Source of the DNA: Parelaphostrongylus tenuis
Lineage: Eukaryota; Nematoda; Chromadorea; Rhabditida; Metastrongylidae
Assembly: GCA_019055375.1 (NCBI GenBank)
Contig: JAHQIW010000206.1
Coordinates: 62,001-126,000, forward strand
DNA length: 64,000 bases
Direction: 5' to 3'
The notes under the pieces were generated by a model. The model ran no database searches and had not been told where the DNA came from. It was given only the letters and a program-made list of their open reading frames with translations. A program made the translations under genes and the position numbers. Positions 52,801 to 61,739 of this stretch are shown piece after piece (within the stretch, counting starts at the first letter, position 1; each line of letters begins with the position of its first letter).

Positions 52801-55800
52801 TCCCAATAACTTCATTGCGACAATGTGCAGGTGGCCCTGGCCATCACCATAAACCAAAGATCTTTTGATCCGCTCAATTGCTTCCGATGAGTATCCTCCT
52901 CCATTTATACCAAGAAGTTTTAGGTAAGCAGAGTCAATTCTTTGCAAGTACTCTGCATCTATTGATAATGGAAGTTTTAGGTAAGAGTATGCCTTTGAAA
53001 ATATTCTGAGAAGTTTTGTTATGCCTGCACAGAGGAATTCTGAGGAATTCACATCAATCACTTTCTGACAAATAGTGACGATGAGGGGTCAGTGACGAAG
53101 TCGTTAAGAGATAGAGAACAAAGCACGTCTCAGATTATTGCTGTCGGGCAATGCCTCATGCGATGAAGACCAATATACCTCGAAAGGTGAAGATAATCGA
53201 CGAGTTCTGAAAGAAAGCACTTTGGCTGAGATCCCTACCCCTTTGACGAACGATTGGCAGGTGTTCAAGGCAACGTAATGCTCACGTGCAATGAGCCAGT
53301 CGAATTCTACGGATTATTCGTGACAAATCTTGCACTACTGTACATTTACAAAACATTGGTATTCCCCAGTATAAGCACAACTTGTGAGGTTCTGCGGAAT
53401 GTTGTAAAGCTGCTAGCCGTACGTATTGTGAAGAAGAATTAGATTTCGCACTTTTTTCAAAGGCGTACTCTACATTGCTTTGTATTCGCAAATGCTGGAA
53501 ACCTCTTACAAGACAGGCAACAAGAAAGCGCATTCAAAGTTGGATGTATGTTTAATTCTCAAGGACATAGTTTTCCTCCTAAAAGAAAAAGACTGTTAGG
53601 ACGCATGAGCGCCCTTCCAACCTAAATACTTTTGTAAAAATCTCTTCGCTGATACGACATCTCTTCGTGACGGGGTGCTTCTACCATCTAGATTGTACTA
53701 TGTAACTGCCAACGATGACCGCTGTGAAGATCAAACAATAGCCTGTCCGCTTCATAGTGGAGCTAGTTTTCTCCTCTCTGGTGATGTGCACTAAGAAGGC
53801 CTTTCCAAAAAGAAAGCTCGGCTCTAAAATTTCTCTTTCCCAAGCCATCGAATGATTATTATTAGTCAAGTGAAAAAATCCTGTCTAGTATAAAAGGCAG
53901 GAGCACAGGAAAAGAAGTAAGCCTTAATTTTTGTTCTGAATCAAACCTTATTTTTTATTCTCTATTATCTCAATTCGCTCAATAATCAACGAACATGGCA
54001 GTGTACATGCAGTATTACATTTTTTAACCAAATAATGTTATCGTTATAAGTTTTACGAAAAGAAATGCATATAAACGGAACGATAATATACGGATATTAT
54101 GTATGTCTCACACTATTGTTATTACGTTTAAACATTGTTTAATGCTTCTTAGTACTATTCTTCATAAAGTTCTTTTCACATTCTCTTTCAGTTTAACAAG
54201 CTCTCAATTTAGCCGTGAAATTCCTGATTTTCGGCTGCTCAAAAATGTAAAACACTCAGAAGTTTTCGGAACATTTGCTCGACTAAGATTCAAGTAAGTT
54301 TTTTTGCTTCAATAAACAAATATATGTAGAGATCAGGAGCTGTCTATGCATAGGAATTGGTTCAGTTCTGCCCAATTCAACGAAACCCTCCATACTTCTG
54401 GCTTCTGTAAATCACATTGCGAAGGTGGTTTACAAAGGCCGGTGACTGCTTGTGCTGGCGATCTGTAAACTCCCTTTTATGACTATCACGCAATCCAGTG
54501 AAAATAATTGGAAAAATGTTGAACAATTTGCACAGAGAAGCGGATGTTCTTAAAGTATGAGTCTGGACAGATTAAGAGAATAATTTGGGTACCATAAATA
54601 GGAACACCGTTGTTCTAGAATAACACCTGTCGGTCATTGGAACATGTTTGTGGATTCTGACGGTTCCGTTTTAGATTGATAAAGGCTAGTAAGACAAGAT
54701 ATGTCGGTTTGAATTTGAAAAACGTGGGAAGTAAAAGTTTTTCAAGACAACGTTTTTTTAAGGTATGTACTGGAATTGATGTGCATTCTTGCAAGTGTGG
54801 TTAAATTCTCAAAATATGTCAGAATATGATTAGCTATAATCATATAAAAGAAGAGCTACAACTATATGTTTTTTTTTCTCAATTTTTTTGTCAATTTACA
54901 ATATGAAGAGCAATTTCGAAGGTGATCTATTTTGGAAATAATGGATGGGTGAACTTGTAATCCATTGAGATTTTGGCAAGATAAATTGTATACCAGTAAA
55001 TAAAAATTGAATGTTTCGACGTTTATCGACGAGCCTCCCGTCAGTGAGACAAATATTGAGAACAGGTGACGAAGGTGATGATTGGGATATTAATGACAGT
55101 AAGGGCGCTAGCAAATTCTAGCTTTATTGAACAATTTCGTGTGTTCTCCTTTGCTGAAATCGTTGTTTTTAGGCATTTAGGAGGCTCAGGAAGCTCCAGG
55201 AGTGGATCAGTACGTGATCGCAGTGTCACACACATGTTACTGACTATTGTTGCTATATTTCTATGCTGTAATAGTCTTGCCTTTTGCAATAATATTTACG
55301 AAATTGTGCGTGATGCTCGTGCTCATATTGTACAAAATTCGACACAACCAGCCGTATCCATCAAAGTGGTAAATGCTTTCTGATCTTAGCAATTATATGA
55401 ATTTGTAGACTTTTCAAAGCACCTAGAAGCTCCCAGAGAGCGAGTAGCACAGTTATGCTTGATTCGTTCATGACGTGAACCTCCTAATCAATCGTGGCGC
55501 TGCTTTAAACCTGTCACATTACCATCAAGCTCCTTATCCTTTCAAGGTCGCTGAATTGTATCAGTCTTGTCTACAAGCTCATTCCCCGTGAACTGTATAC
55601 GAACGATCTCCATAACTATCTCGGAATACTGGGAAAATCTACTTGGAAAATCTTCAACGGCATTCATGACACGGAAAAAAATCTCTCATGCACGAGCGGA
55701 ATCCGCACGTTAAGAGTCCGAAAACGTTCGCAAATGACGCCAGCAAACAAATTGAATGCGATAAGTGTTGGAAGTGCACAATGCGACACATATGATATCG

Positions 55801-58800
55801 AGCTATGTAATAATAAAGGGAAAAAAACTACGGTTTCATCTTCGAGCCAAAGTGCTAGCAGGTAGCTTACAATAGTCCAGTCATTCTTTCTCTTTTCCTT
55901 ACACTCTACTTCAGAATATTTCGAAAGAAAATCAGAAAGTATATGAAGATCTTTGAGAATGTTTAGCATTTTTTTCTATTTGCATTTGATTAATTAATCT
56001 GCAACAGCACTTTGGCAGACATGCGTGTTTAAGCCATCATTCCATCATCGCCATCATCAGTGTCATTTTCTCGGTCATTCGTCCCTATCATAAAGAATGA
56101 GCGCTGAAGAATGATAGACCTGTCGTCTCGTCGATTGTCCACTCAAGTAGACTCAAGCGCGCATTAACAACACTTCCATTTTACTCTGTCGCATGCAAAA
56201 GTAGCCCAGTGGGTCCTCCTCACTTAGGGACTCGTTGAGAATCATATCTTTCTTCTAGGTTCTTCGTGAAAAAATCGGAGCATCGGGTTGGTGGTCTTCG
56301 TGTAGAGCGCTTGACATCCTGAGGAATCCAGTCGATAACGGCTCTCGCCCATTGGTAGTCGTTGGAGCGCATAACATGTCCGGTCCACCTATTCTCGATA
56401 TCCTAGCGTGTACAACGGCCTCCTAGACCTTCGATCGATGACGTAGGCCAGAACTATGGATCCTTTCTCTCATTTGCAAAATATGGGACACTCCTAGCAT
56501 CAACCTCTCGACTGCGTGTTCAATAACACCAAGTGGTCTTTCATTCTGCTTACGTAGCGATCAAGTTTCTGCAGCATATGTCAGGGCAGGGATAATAGTC
56601 GAGTCGAAAAGGTGGGCACGGAGTTTGATGTTCTTAGTCCTCTTCACTACATCTTCGACACTCTCAAACGTTTCCCAAGCCGCTTGTTTCCTCCTGCTCA
56701 ACTCTGGAGCTAGGTCGTTCATCATATTAATTCAACGACCTGAATAGACGTAACTGGAGCACTCGAAGATGTTCGTTCCGTTAAGCGTGAATGGGCATTT
56801 GAAACCCATTTGTTTTTCATGAACATCGTTTTCGTTAGATTTAGTTGAAGACCAATCTTACCACAGGCGTTGTCGAAATCGGTCAGCATTTGTGCTGTCT
56901 GGCTGATTATCGGTGTTACAAGGACATATCATCAACAAATTGAAGATGGTTTGACTGTCGACCGTCAATTCTAACTCCCACATCGTCTTATTCTAATGTT
57001 CGCATAACGATCTGGAGCGTGGTAGTGACTAGTTTTGGCGAGATTGTATCGCTTTGTCAACACCCTCCTTTTGAGTCGATTCTAATATCGTTACAGAATG
57101 GGCGATGTTCTGGTTGTGAAATCTCTATATAGCTTACAAAGGAGTCATGTAGCGAGTTGGAGCGCCCTGGCTGTCCAGAGCCTCAATGATTGCTTTCGTT
57201 TCCACTGAATCAAAGGTTTTTTATAATCGATGGAAGTGAGACAGAGTGGCCTTTTGTACGCTCGTTATACTTGAAGCCTTGCGGCTGGTATGAGCAATCC
57301 AATTTCTTCTTCGATCTACTATTTATTACACACTTCGTTAGAACATTTATTCACAGTCTTTGATTGTCCAAGAAAATGGCGCTGATGATGACGAAAACGT
57401 TGAAACAGGTGTGTCTGCCATAGTGTTGCTTCAACAGTAACATTGCTTCGAATGAATTGACCAAACTTTGAAAAGGACTGCTAAAAAGCATTCTCAAAAG
57501 CCATTTATGAGTGTTTCAACGAAATCTTTAATAAAGAGCCCATTAAATAAGGTATGTGAAGATTTTTACTCTTGACTGTTTATGAAGACCTCGCTTGAAA
57601 ACAATATTAATCCGATAGCCTGATAACATGTTTTGAGAGTTATTTCGCGTTTTTAGCCTTACAGATTATCAGATTATTATTGTTTTTGAGCGAGGTCTAC
57701 ATGAACAGTCGTGAGTAAAGGTATGATACATTCTACCAGCCACAAGCGCTCGACTGTGAACACTGCAATGACGACAATTTTATCGCTCCACACGCGGTGA
57801 ATTCAATAATTTGGGTGGAAGCTTTTATTAATAGGGGTATAGCCCCTGCAAGGGATTGGCAGAGCCGAAAGGCACCGTACTACTGATGAGGTTGGAAAGG
57901 CGAAACAGCTGTTAAGTACTGCAGAAGTGCCATACCAGATTTCAAAAGAACACTTAAAACATGTCATTAGATTATCAATATATGAATCCCGTCGTTTACC
58001 CATGAACCTACGAAAATTATCGCATACTGAAGCTACTTTGTTTCTTTTCAGCGATTAACACCAAGCGACCGATAACACTAATGTTTCGTGGTATACTTAT
58101 ACAATTACACAAATTATAATTATTGCATATAGATACTGATTGAAATAATAAACAAATGGAGCCCGGAAGGCATTTGCTACCATGCAAATTTCGTTGTTCG
58201 ATTTATGTTACCTGCACTGGTAACAACTTTTTCAGATCAAAATGCAGAAATATACTCAGTAGTTTTTGATGCATTTCAAGAAGTTAACATTCAGCGCACG
58301 GTACTGACAACGGTGTCTTTGAGTCGGTTATTAGAATCTTTTAAGACCATTCCCTAAAGTTCTTCTCATTGAACTGAATAAGAGAACGATGATTCAAGAA
58401 CATAGTTCTCGGAGTCTCCACTTATTAGTTATTATCAAATAAATCCTAGTTTTAATAAGGCGCTGTGGTTGGTCGGTACATCAAAAACTAAAAATATTCC
58501 GAACCATTTTCTGTCAGTATGGTGTTGCTCTTTACTATGTCAAGTATTCAAATCCTAAATAATCGATGAATTATGAGGATTTTATCTGTTACAGAATATA
58601 TTAGCAATTTTGAATTGAATCCTTCAACTACAAATACGACCGCCTACATGAGTGACTAAAATGCCACCAACTTTGAGCGAATATTGATTTTTTTTTTTTG
58701 GAAAATAAACCAACCAGTGTTTAGACCTACTAATTTTACTTGGCATCACTCGTTAGTGGTTTCTTGCCTACAAATCTGCTTCAGGAAGATAAAACGGAGA

Positions 58801-58985
58801 TGGTCGAGCGGAATCAAGACGTGTTCGATTTTTCTGTCGAGCTTAGTAATATTCTGATCTCCTTGAATTCAGCTTCATCAATCTTCGTATATCTTGTGTT
58901 CAGCTCCAAATATCGATCGATTATCAAGAGCTGGTTCATCTTGAAAGAAAGGAAGACGGTATCATTTAAACGAATTTTCTATTGA
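37676..58985 (+). CDS. Nine-exon rhodopsin-class GPCR, FMRFamide-like peptide receptor (FRPR) type
   Basis: Nine exons join in frame to 406 residues. Parts: 37676-37849, 41621-41739, 44956-45027, 49183-49256, 50023-50116, 50696-50884, 54192-54293, 55173-55368, 58785-58985. All eight introns are GT-AG and every phase matches. Landmarks: TM1 GVLTN (Asn36), TM2 SISDLLLL (Asp64), TM3 TQTCGVYLTV then QRY (121-123) and CHPF, TM4 ISIVIN, TM5 FVIPF (Pro208), a Ser/Arg-rich third loop of about 77 residues, TM6 CCNSLAFCNNI, TM7 SNILISLNSASSIFVY. This loop-and-helix pattern is what I know from nematode FMRFamide-type neuropeptide receptors. The inferred role is a G-protein-coupled receptor for a small neuropeptide in the plasma membrane of neurons or muscle. 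The ligand cannot be read from sequence. An additional C-terminal exon is possible. Confidence 0.85.
38034..38858 (+). mobile_element. Non-autonomous mariner-type element M1, in receptor intron 1
   Basis: Left end TTAGGTTGGTGGAAAGGTAT at 38034. The inverted right end is near 38858 (rc TTGGTGCAATATTGATTGCG). A second end-like sequence in the same orientation, TTGGTGCAAAAGTACTACGG, lies inside at 38217. Near 38730-38790 it encodes QENLNVDRSTILAL, like the helix-turn-helix of mariner transposases. No catalytic domain remains. It shares this organisation with 60.86-61.74 kb. Confidence 0.7.
39688..39981 (+). repeat. tRNA-derived SINE, copy S3, with perfect target duplication
   Basis: The 11-bp TATAAGCACAA flanks it on both sides (39677-39687 and 39982-39992). 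Head: box A TGGCGCAGTTGTTAGAGG, box B GGTTCGATCTC. Core: CTTGTCTGGGAGGATAAGCA. 3' end: CAGGGATTGATCAACGCCGA and a (TCCTTTA)n tail. It is inserted in receptor intron 1 in the sense orientation. Confidence 0.9.
40010..40250 (-). repeat. tRNA-like dispersed repeat in receptor intron 1
   Basis: On the - strand it has box A-like CTCGGTGGTGTAATGACAGCACG and a box B GGATTCAACTCCC. It is followed by the family segment ACAGCCACTGTG...CAACTGGGTTAATG at about 40140-40230. Confidence 0.5.
40297..40610 (-). repeat. tRNA-derived SINE, copy S4
   Basis: Inverted relative to S3. Tail GGATAAAAGCTC at 40297, then CTGAGGGATGCGCCATG. The head at its right end has GACCTCGTGTACGACGCAGA. A short AGCATA on each side may be the target duplication. 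It lies in receptor intron 1. Confidence 0.8.
40635..40700 (-). repeat. tRNA-like fragment next to SINE S4
   Basis: On the - strand: GCCTCGGTGGTGTAGTGACA then GCGGGTTTAACTCCGG. These are weak box A and box B equivalents of the subfamily at 40.04 kb. Confidence 0.45.
40729..40925. repeat. Foldback element with three internal 18-bp repeats
   Basis: Arms 40729-40766 and 40885-40925 pair imperfectly: CCTTACGGTACCGTGAGC and, inverted, CCTTACGGGACCGCGGAT; GCCTCTGCTTCTAAC and GCTTCTGCGTCTTTAAC. Between them CAAYGTGNTGCGTCTAAC occurs three times (40770, 40803, 40824). Confidence 0.65.
41621..41739 (+). CDS. Receptor exon 2 (TM2 and first extracellular loop)
   Basis: Acceptor TTTTTTTTAG at 41611-41620, donor GTTAGC at 41740. 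Entry is phase 0; it ends two bases into a Trp codon completed in exon 3. It reads MLSISDLLLLLCNFFM, with the conserved TM2 Asp, then a polar loop ending HDWFPLIL. It is 119 bp long. Confidence 0.85.
43600..43850 (-). pseudogene. RTE endonuclease fragment, copy D, in receptor intron 2
   Basis: On the - strand the translation reads FITNLYTEERRLDAFYKKL, then RPVVDNIRIRLEEPSEKEY, then SMRSAMGERNKNGDRL. This matches the RTE endonuclease stretch normally containing YTE..LDAFY...DFNA and NENGERL. An internal stop and lost Asp/Asn residues show it is decayed. Confidence 0.6.
44485..44745. repeat. tRNA-like repeats as an inverted pair in receptor intron 2
   Basis: The left unit (44490-44560) is on the - strand with TAGTGCAGCGGTTAGCACGT. 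The right unit (about 44668-44735) is on the + strand with GAGGTTAGCACGTGCTCTCGG. Between them is the family segment CTGTCAGCAACCAACCGTCA ... GCTGACAGCTATTGGAT. Confidence 0.6.
44956..45027 (+). CDS. Receptor exon 3 (TM3)
   Basis: Acceptor TTTATAG, donor GTTGGT. It is 72 bp, beginning with the third base of Trp98 and ending two bases into Arg122. It reads YAYPIGLSTQTCGVYLTV then FVSVQ. The position that in most class A receptors holds the disulphide Cys (25 residues before the DRY Arg) is Leu97 here. Cys110 lies deeper in TM3. Confidence 0.85.
45152..45735. repeat. Foldback element, family A copy 2, in receptor intron 3
   Basis: The outer arms begin ATAATATAGTTTGCGAGGAT and end, inverted, ATAGTCTGCGAGAATGTTTC. 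They include TTCGACAGTATCCCCGCTTC paired with GCAATATTGCCGAAACGTAT. A longer loop than in copy 1 holds an extra arm-like AACCTCGTTATAAATATTCAATATAGCC at about 45400. Confidence 0.7.
45990..46185 (-). repeat. Weak tRNA-like dispersed repeat
   Basis: Shares only the flank order (ATCGGATCC...GTTACCC, then CAACAATCAAACGTCAG and GGACCTAGCTAGG) with the other tRNA-like repeats. The tRNA boxes are badly eroded. Confidence 0.3.
46283..47632 (-). other. Run of - strand ORFs in receptor intron 3, unassigned
   Basis: Four successive - strand ORFs of 61-89 codons (46283-46552, 46702-46893, 46984-47172, 47417-47632) give protein-like sequence such as TTSCRRVRVSPGICQDAM and GFLYGISSACSPIVQDSSG. Order and density suggest one broken coding region of about 1.3 kb, perhaps from a retroelement, but I cannot name it. 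It is antisense to the receptor. Confidence 0.25.
49183..49256 (+). CDS. Receptor exon 4 (DRY-equivalent and second intracellular loop)
   Basis: Acceptor TTACTTCAG, donor GTGAGC. It is 74 bp and completes Arg122, then reads YVGVCHPFRAKRW and SRRAVKYAII. The basic loop after CHPF is characteristic of peptide receptors that couple to G proteins. It ends one base into a Gly codon. Confidence 0.9.
50023..50116 (+). CDS. Receptor exon 5 (TM4 and start of second extracellular loop)
   Basis: Acceptor TGTTTTCAG, donor GTAGGT. The 94-bp length restores frame exactly between exons 4 and 6. It reads SILISIVINVHTWLEL, then ISECFSAEFNQKV. Cys168 is the second-extracellular-loop cysteine. Confidence 0.88.
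50165..50388 (-). mobile_element. Mariner-type fragment M3 in receptor intron 5
   Basis: The right end reads, inverted, TAAGCTGGGGCAAGTAATGACGGCTTGAGC. The left side has rc GTGCAAAAGTTATGGCGACC. The interior aligns with 61190-61735 after the SINE there is removed (TAAACAACAAGTAAAACGTC against TAAACAGCTAGTAAGATGTC). It therefore represents the 5' part of the M1/M2 family. Confidence 0.65.
50696..50884 (+). CDS. Receptor exon 6 (TM5)
   Basis: Acceptor CGTTTTAG, donor GTGAGT. It reads DETYNIITKCILYTLLMF then VIPFITLIIVNWRIVV. This is a clear TM5 with the conserved Pro208 followed by a basic segment starting the third loop (LKQSTQMRNRLPS). Confidence 0.9.
51761..52245. repeat. Foldback element, family A copy 3, in receptor intron 6
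   Basis: Outer arms: TCAATATCGTCTGTGATAAT and, inverted, CAATGTCGTCTGTGAGAATG. Inner pairs include GGCGGTGTCGCCCTCTTCGT against GATGAAGCGGACGATACCTC. The loop carries the same arm-like AACCTCGTTATAAACGTTCAATATAATC as copy 2. Confidence 0.7.
52380..52710 (+). pseudogene. RTE 3' fragment, copy E, in receptor intron 6
   Basis: Translation fragments match the RTE C-terminus: RKSRRRWAKRTAEWIPRKYT then RP (52448-52515), DMFVKR, then RATSAPRTTITRGRNEWKRR (about 52628-52690). Frameshifted and 5'-truncated. Confidence 0.7.
52711..54191. other. Rest of receptor intron 6; unassigned ORFs
   Basis: A - strand ORF of 102 codons (52753-53061), with SYLKLPLSIDAEYLQRIDSA in it, looks protein-like but has no identified family. 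Another (53282-53533) has no motif. Confidence 0.25.
54192..54293 (+). CDS. Receptor exon 7 (third intracellular loop)
   Basis: Acceptor CTCTTTCAG, donor GTAAGT. It is 102 bp with matching phases on both sides. It encodes a hydrophilic segment (LTSSQFSREIPDFRLL ... FARLRF) inserted between TM5 and TM6. Because its length is divisible by three and it lies in a loop, it could be skipped without a frameshift. Confidence 0.75.
55173..55368 (+). CDS. Receptor exon 8 (TM6 and third extracellular loop)
   Basis: Acceptor TGTTTTTAG, donor GTAAAT. It starts HLGGSGSSRSGSVRDRSVTH, a Ser/Arg-rich loop with likely phosphorylation sites. TM6 follows, LLTIVAIFLCCNSLAF, in which the usual CWxP is replaced by CCNS. 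The extracellular loop has one N-glycosylation sequon (NST at 330-332). Confidence 0.9.
55500..55864 (+). other. Unassigned open frame in receptor intron 8
   Basis: A + frame of about 115 codons without ATG in its first part stays open to a TAG near 55864. It ends NNKGKKTTVSSSSQSASR. The opposite strand is also open (55664-55969). No acceptor in the right phase links it to exon 8. Confidence 0.2.
56090..57290 (-). pseudogene. 5'-truncated RTE retrotransposon, copy F, in receptor intron 8
   Basis: Closely parallels copy C (21.62-22.8 kb) at the nucleotide level. On the - strand it covers the reverse-transcriptase palm through the C-terminus. The catalytic box FVDD is intact (56928-56939), but frameshifts and the missing endonuclease and fingers make it inactive. 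It lies antisense to the receptor. Confidence 0.8.
57552..57726. repeat. Inverted repeat (foldback, family C)
   Basis: Arms 57552-57627 and 57665-57726 pair imperfectly: TTTACTCTTGACTGTTTATG with, inverted, TTTACTCACGACTGTTCATG; GACCTCGCTTGAAAACAATA with GACCTCGCTCAAAAACAATA. Confidence 0.7.
57785..57925 (+). repeat. Half of a family B foldback element
   Basis: GGGATTGGCAGAGCCGAAAG ... CTACTGATGAGGTTGGAAAGGCGAAACA matches the spacer and right arm of the element at 25.01-25.33 kb (GAGGATTGGCTAAGAGCAAA ... CTGATGAGACTGCAAGGTCGAAACA). Confidence 0.5.
58785..58985 (+). CDS. Receptor exon 9 (TM7 and C-terminus)
   Basis: Acceptor TGCTTCAG at 58777-58784, entered in phase 0. An alternative acceptor at 58723 puts a stop in frame and was discarded. 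It reads QDVFDFSVELSNILISL then NSASSIFVYLVFSSKYR. The class A NPxxY motif is replaced by SASSIFVY. The frame ends at TGA 58983-58985 after a basic tail. A weak donor (ACG/GTATCA) at 58959 in phase 0 would allow another C-terminal exon. Confidence 0.82.
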   Translation, partial: EDKTEMVERNQDVFDFSVELSNILISLNSASSIFVYLVFSSKYRSIIKSWFILKERKTVSFKRIFY

Positions 58986-59880
58986 TTTCATTAGAAAGTA
59001 CAGCATGTATAAGTTTGAGAAAATATTTGAATTAATAAGTAAAAAATAAGCAAGGAGGAAAAGATAGTTTTCTGCTTACTACTACTATTTTGGTGAATCT
59101 CATAGAAGTAAACGGAAACATGTTAGAATGGTTGCTAGATTGATTAAAAGAGTTATAGTTTTCCATGACAATGTATGTTAAGGAAGAGCGACAAAACTCC
59201 CGAAATTTTCCCCAATCCTATATCGTTAGAGTTCTATGTCACGAAGGAGCCAGCAATGGGATCTGCACTAGGATTTTGAAGGAACGTATTATCTGAATCA
59301 CTAAGAATCAAGTGACTCGGGCTGGCACTACTAAAACAACTGGTTGTCTATGATTTCTGTTATCGAATAAGCTCTGCTATTACAAGGGAAATTTCCGTGG
59401 TTTTGGATGAGCCCTCTACTAATGCTTCAACTGAAAAGTATCGAGTGTCAAGTGTCGAACTCATTCGTCGACCAGATGCACTCTAGCGGAACATCCGCTA
59501 TGAAAATGTTGAAATCCTTTTCAACTTGGATAATCTGCTCATTTCATGCTTCCCTGTGTACCTCTACACCCCAATACGATTCTCTCTATCCATTATTGGT
59601 AAGGCATCAAACTCATAGAATAGCAATATTCATTTCACCAGTAAGAAAGAAGCATCGATAAGCGCCTCACATCACTCGGAAATCGATGAATATCAAACAA
59701 TTTGCCCTTTATTCTTTGATCAGTATTTTAACCAAACAGGTCATATTTATTACAATATAAGCCATTTTTTTTTTGTTTCCTGCAATTGGACGATGTCTAA
59801 AGATAGTTGTCATTATAAGCTTTATCTCTGTAGGTTTAATTCATTTTTATCTATCACGATCCAGAGAAAATGACATTTAG

Positions 59881-60030
59881 ACAAATGACATTGCCATCAC
59901 CACGGCTATGGTTGCGGAACGAGCTTTGGAATTGTCGTTTATACCCGACGAAGCTAGTGGTTCGTTAGAATTCCAACACTTCATAACTTTACTCATTCAA
60001 AAAGACCTACAAACTATTTTCTATCTGTAA
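59881..60030 (+). CDS. Candidate alternative C-terminal exon of the receptor
   Basis: Directly after ACATTTAG a frame of 49 codons runs to TAA (TNDIAITTAMVAERALELSF ... KDLQTIFYL). Its phase 0 start fits the weak donor at 58959. The encoded tail is acidic to neutral. Support is only phase and openness, so it is speculative. Confidence 0.2.
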   Translation, partial: TNDIAITTAMVAERALELSFIPDEASGSLEFQHFITLLIQKDLQTIFYL

Positions 60031-60860
60031 ATGCCTGTAAAATTGTCAAAGTAAGGTGATTTTCTTTCATTGTGAAAACTTTATCTAGATTTTAATCAAT
60101 AAATGAAAGGGCAAATTAAGTAACGTTTCTCTATTCGTGCCGCCCTCTGAGAATTTGGCCCATTTTACTTCCTACACATAGAAGCCAGATATAGGAAAGT
60201 TTCCATCGGTATCATATCGTTAAGCACTGCTGACAATTTAGAAGAAAATAGTATCCATATCATAAGTCTGCAGGACGGTATCGCCAGTGGCTTTGAGCTT
60301 CTTGTGTTTTCTTCACTTTCTACTGAATCATTAACCAATGCAGCTATCAGTTTGACTTCACAAATGGAATACCAAACATCATATCACTATAGTCGTCTGC
60401 ATGTACTAGCAATTTGTTTTGGACTATAAATAGATGGAAAATGGTTGAGCAATTCATAAAAGGAACATTTTGTTTTATTCATAAGCTCATACGAGATTAT
60501 TTCTAAATATTTATCCAACCACCGTTTCCGTCCCCTTGAGAGCCGAAATTATTCGAGTCAATTTCCTGCAGTGCCATCTGATAGAGCAAATGTTTCAGTT
60601 TGCTATTTATTGAAAACACGTTACCATCTACGCACATTCACTCAATCAGCGATCAGCTTGTATAAAAGGTCATTTGGCGTGCAAGGTTATTTCATTCGAA
60701 CGACGTTCCACTTCTGAAGATTTAAGTCACTGTAACGTGGAAGATCCGCATCCCAAATAGAGCGCTTATATCTTATTGGATCACTACGGCTCTGAAAAGG
60801 TAAAGACGTGGAAAGTAGCCGAATGAAAGTTTCATGTCAATTCCGCTTTACGTGATGAAG

Positions 60861-61739
60861 AGAACAAAATATGAGGTAGGTGCAAAGATAATGCTGTTTC
60901 AGACCGTGCTAAAGCCGCGGTTACTTGTGTATTTTTTTCAAATGCCAAGAATGGTAGAATAGTCGGCATTGAGTCCTCTTGCAACATCTCGTGTAGTCTG
61001 AGGAGAATCAACTCTTTTTTTGTTTGCTTTGCTTTTCCCGTGACTTCCGATGAGGTTGGCACAAAAGTAGTTTTGATTCATGCAGTGTCTTGCACCGCCA
61101 CTACACTGTTGTTCGCCAGCAGTTTCTGGGCCCAAATGATTTGTTGATGCAGCGAATTGTCTCTGCTGCTTTCTGACCCTTTTGAAGTGGCGGTAAGATC
61201 ACAATTACTTTTGCACCAAAGAACATCCCTTCCATAATCTAAAAGAAATATAAAATAAACAGCTAGTAAGATGTCATTATCAGCGAGATAAACGGATAAA
61301 GGATAAAGCTCTCGGCGTTAATCACTCCCTGAGGGATGTGCTATGCATTCGACTTCTATTTTCAACTTCGTTTGAAGTGATTGAATGCATACCTGGCCTT
61401 TACAATGACTCGCGGTGGCCTCCCGCTGAACCGAGTCAGTCAGTGCTCCTTATCCTCCCAAGACAAGTCTGAGACCTGTCTGGTACCAATTTATCGACCC
61501 CGGAGGGATGGACGGCTTGGTGAGCCATGAGCGCGAGATCGAACCATTGACCTCGTGTGCGACGCAGAGCACCTCTAGCCACTGTGCGATATGCGCCACA
61601 TGCGCTATTAGCGAGATATAAAGCAAGAAATGTGCGTTGAAATGATGTGTTGCAAATCATATTCATTCAAGATTATAGTCTGATATCAAACGGTGCATTA
61701 ATTTTCAGCAATGCTTAAGCCGCAATTACTTTTTCACGA
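60861..61739 (-). mobile_element. Mariner-type element M2, split by a SINE
   Basis: On the - strand the left end is near 61739 (TAGGTTCGTGAAAAAGTAAT) and the inverted right end near 60861. A second same-orientation end, TTGGTGCAAAAGTAATTGTG, is at about 61215, and a third, TTGTGCCAACCTCATC-type, is near 61050. About 61180-60890 encodes ETIRCINKSFGPETAG and later QTTRDVARGLNADYSTILGI, recognisable as the N-terminal DNA-binding region of a mariner transposase, with stops. SINE S5 interrupts it at 61291-61609. Confidence 0.75.
61291..61609 (-). repeat. tRNA-derived SINE, copy S5, nested in M2
   Basis: The 9-bp duplication AGCGAGATA flanks it (61282-61290 and 61610-61618). Tail (GGATAAA)n on the left, GAGACCTGTCTGGTACCAAT in the core, and the box B complement GAGATCGAACC and head CACTGTGCGATATGCGCCAC at the right. 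Confidence 0.9.

Noticed and set aside
58725..58784. Extension of exon 9 to the upstream acceptor TTTAG at 58720-58724
   Set aside because: An in-frame TAA at 58731 blocks it; the acceptor at 58777-58784 gives the right phase.
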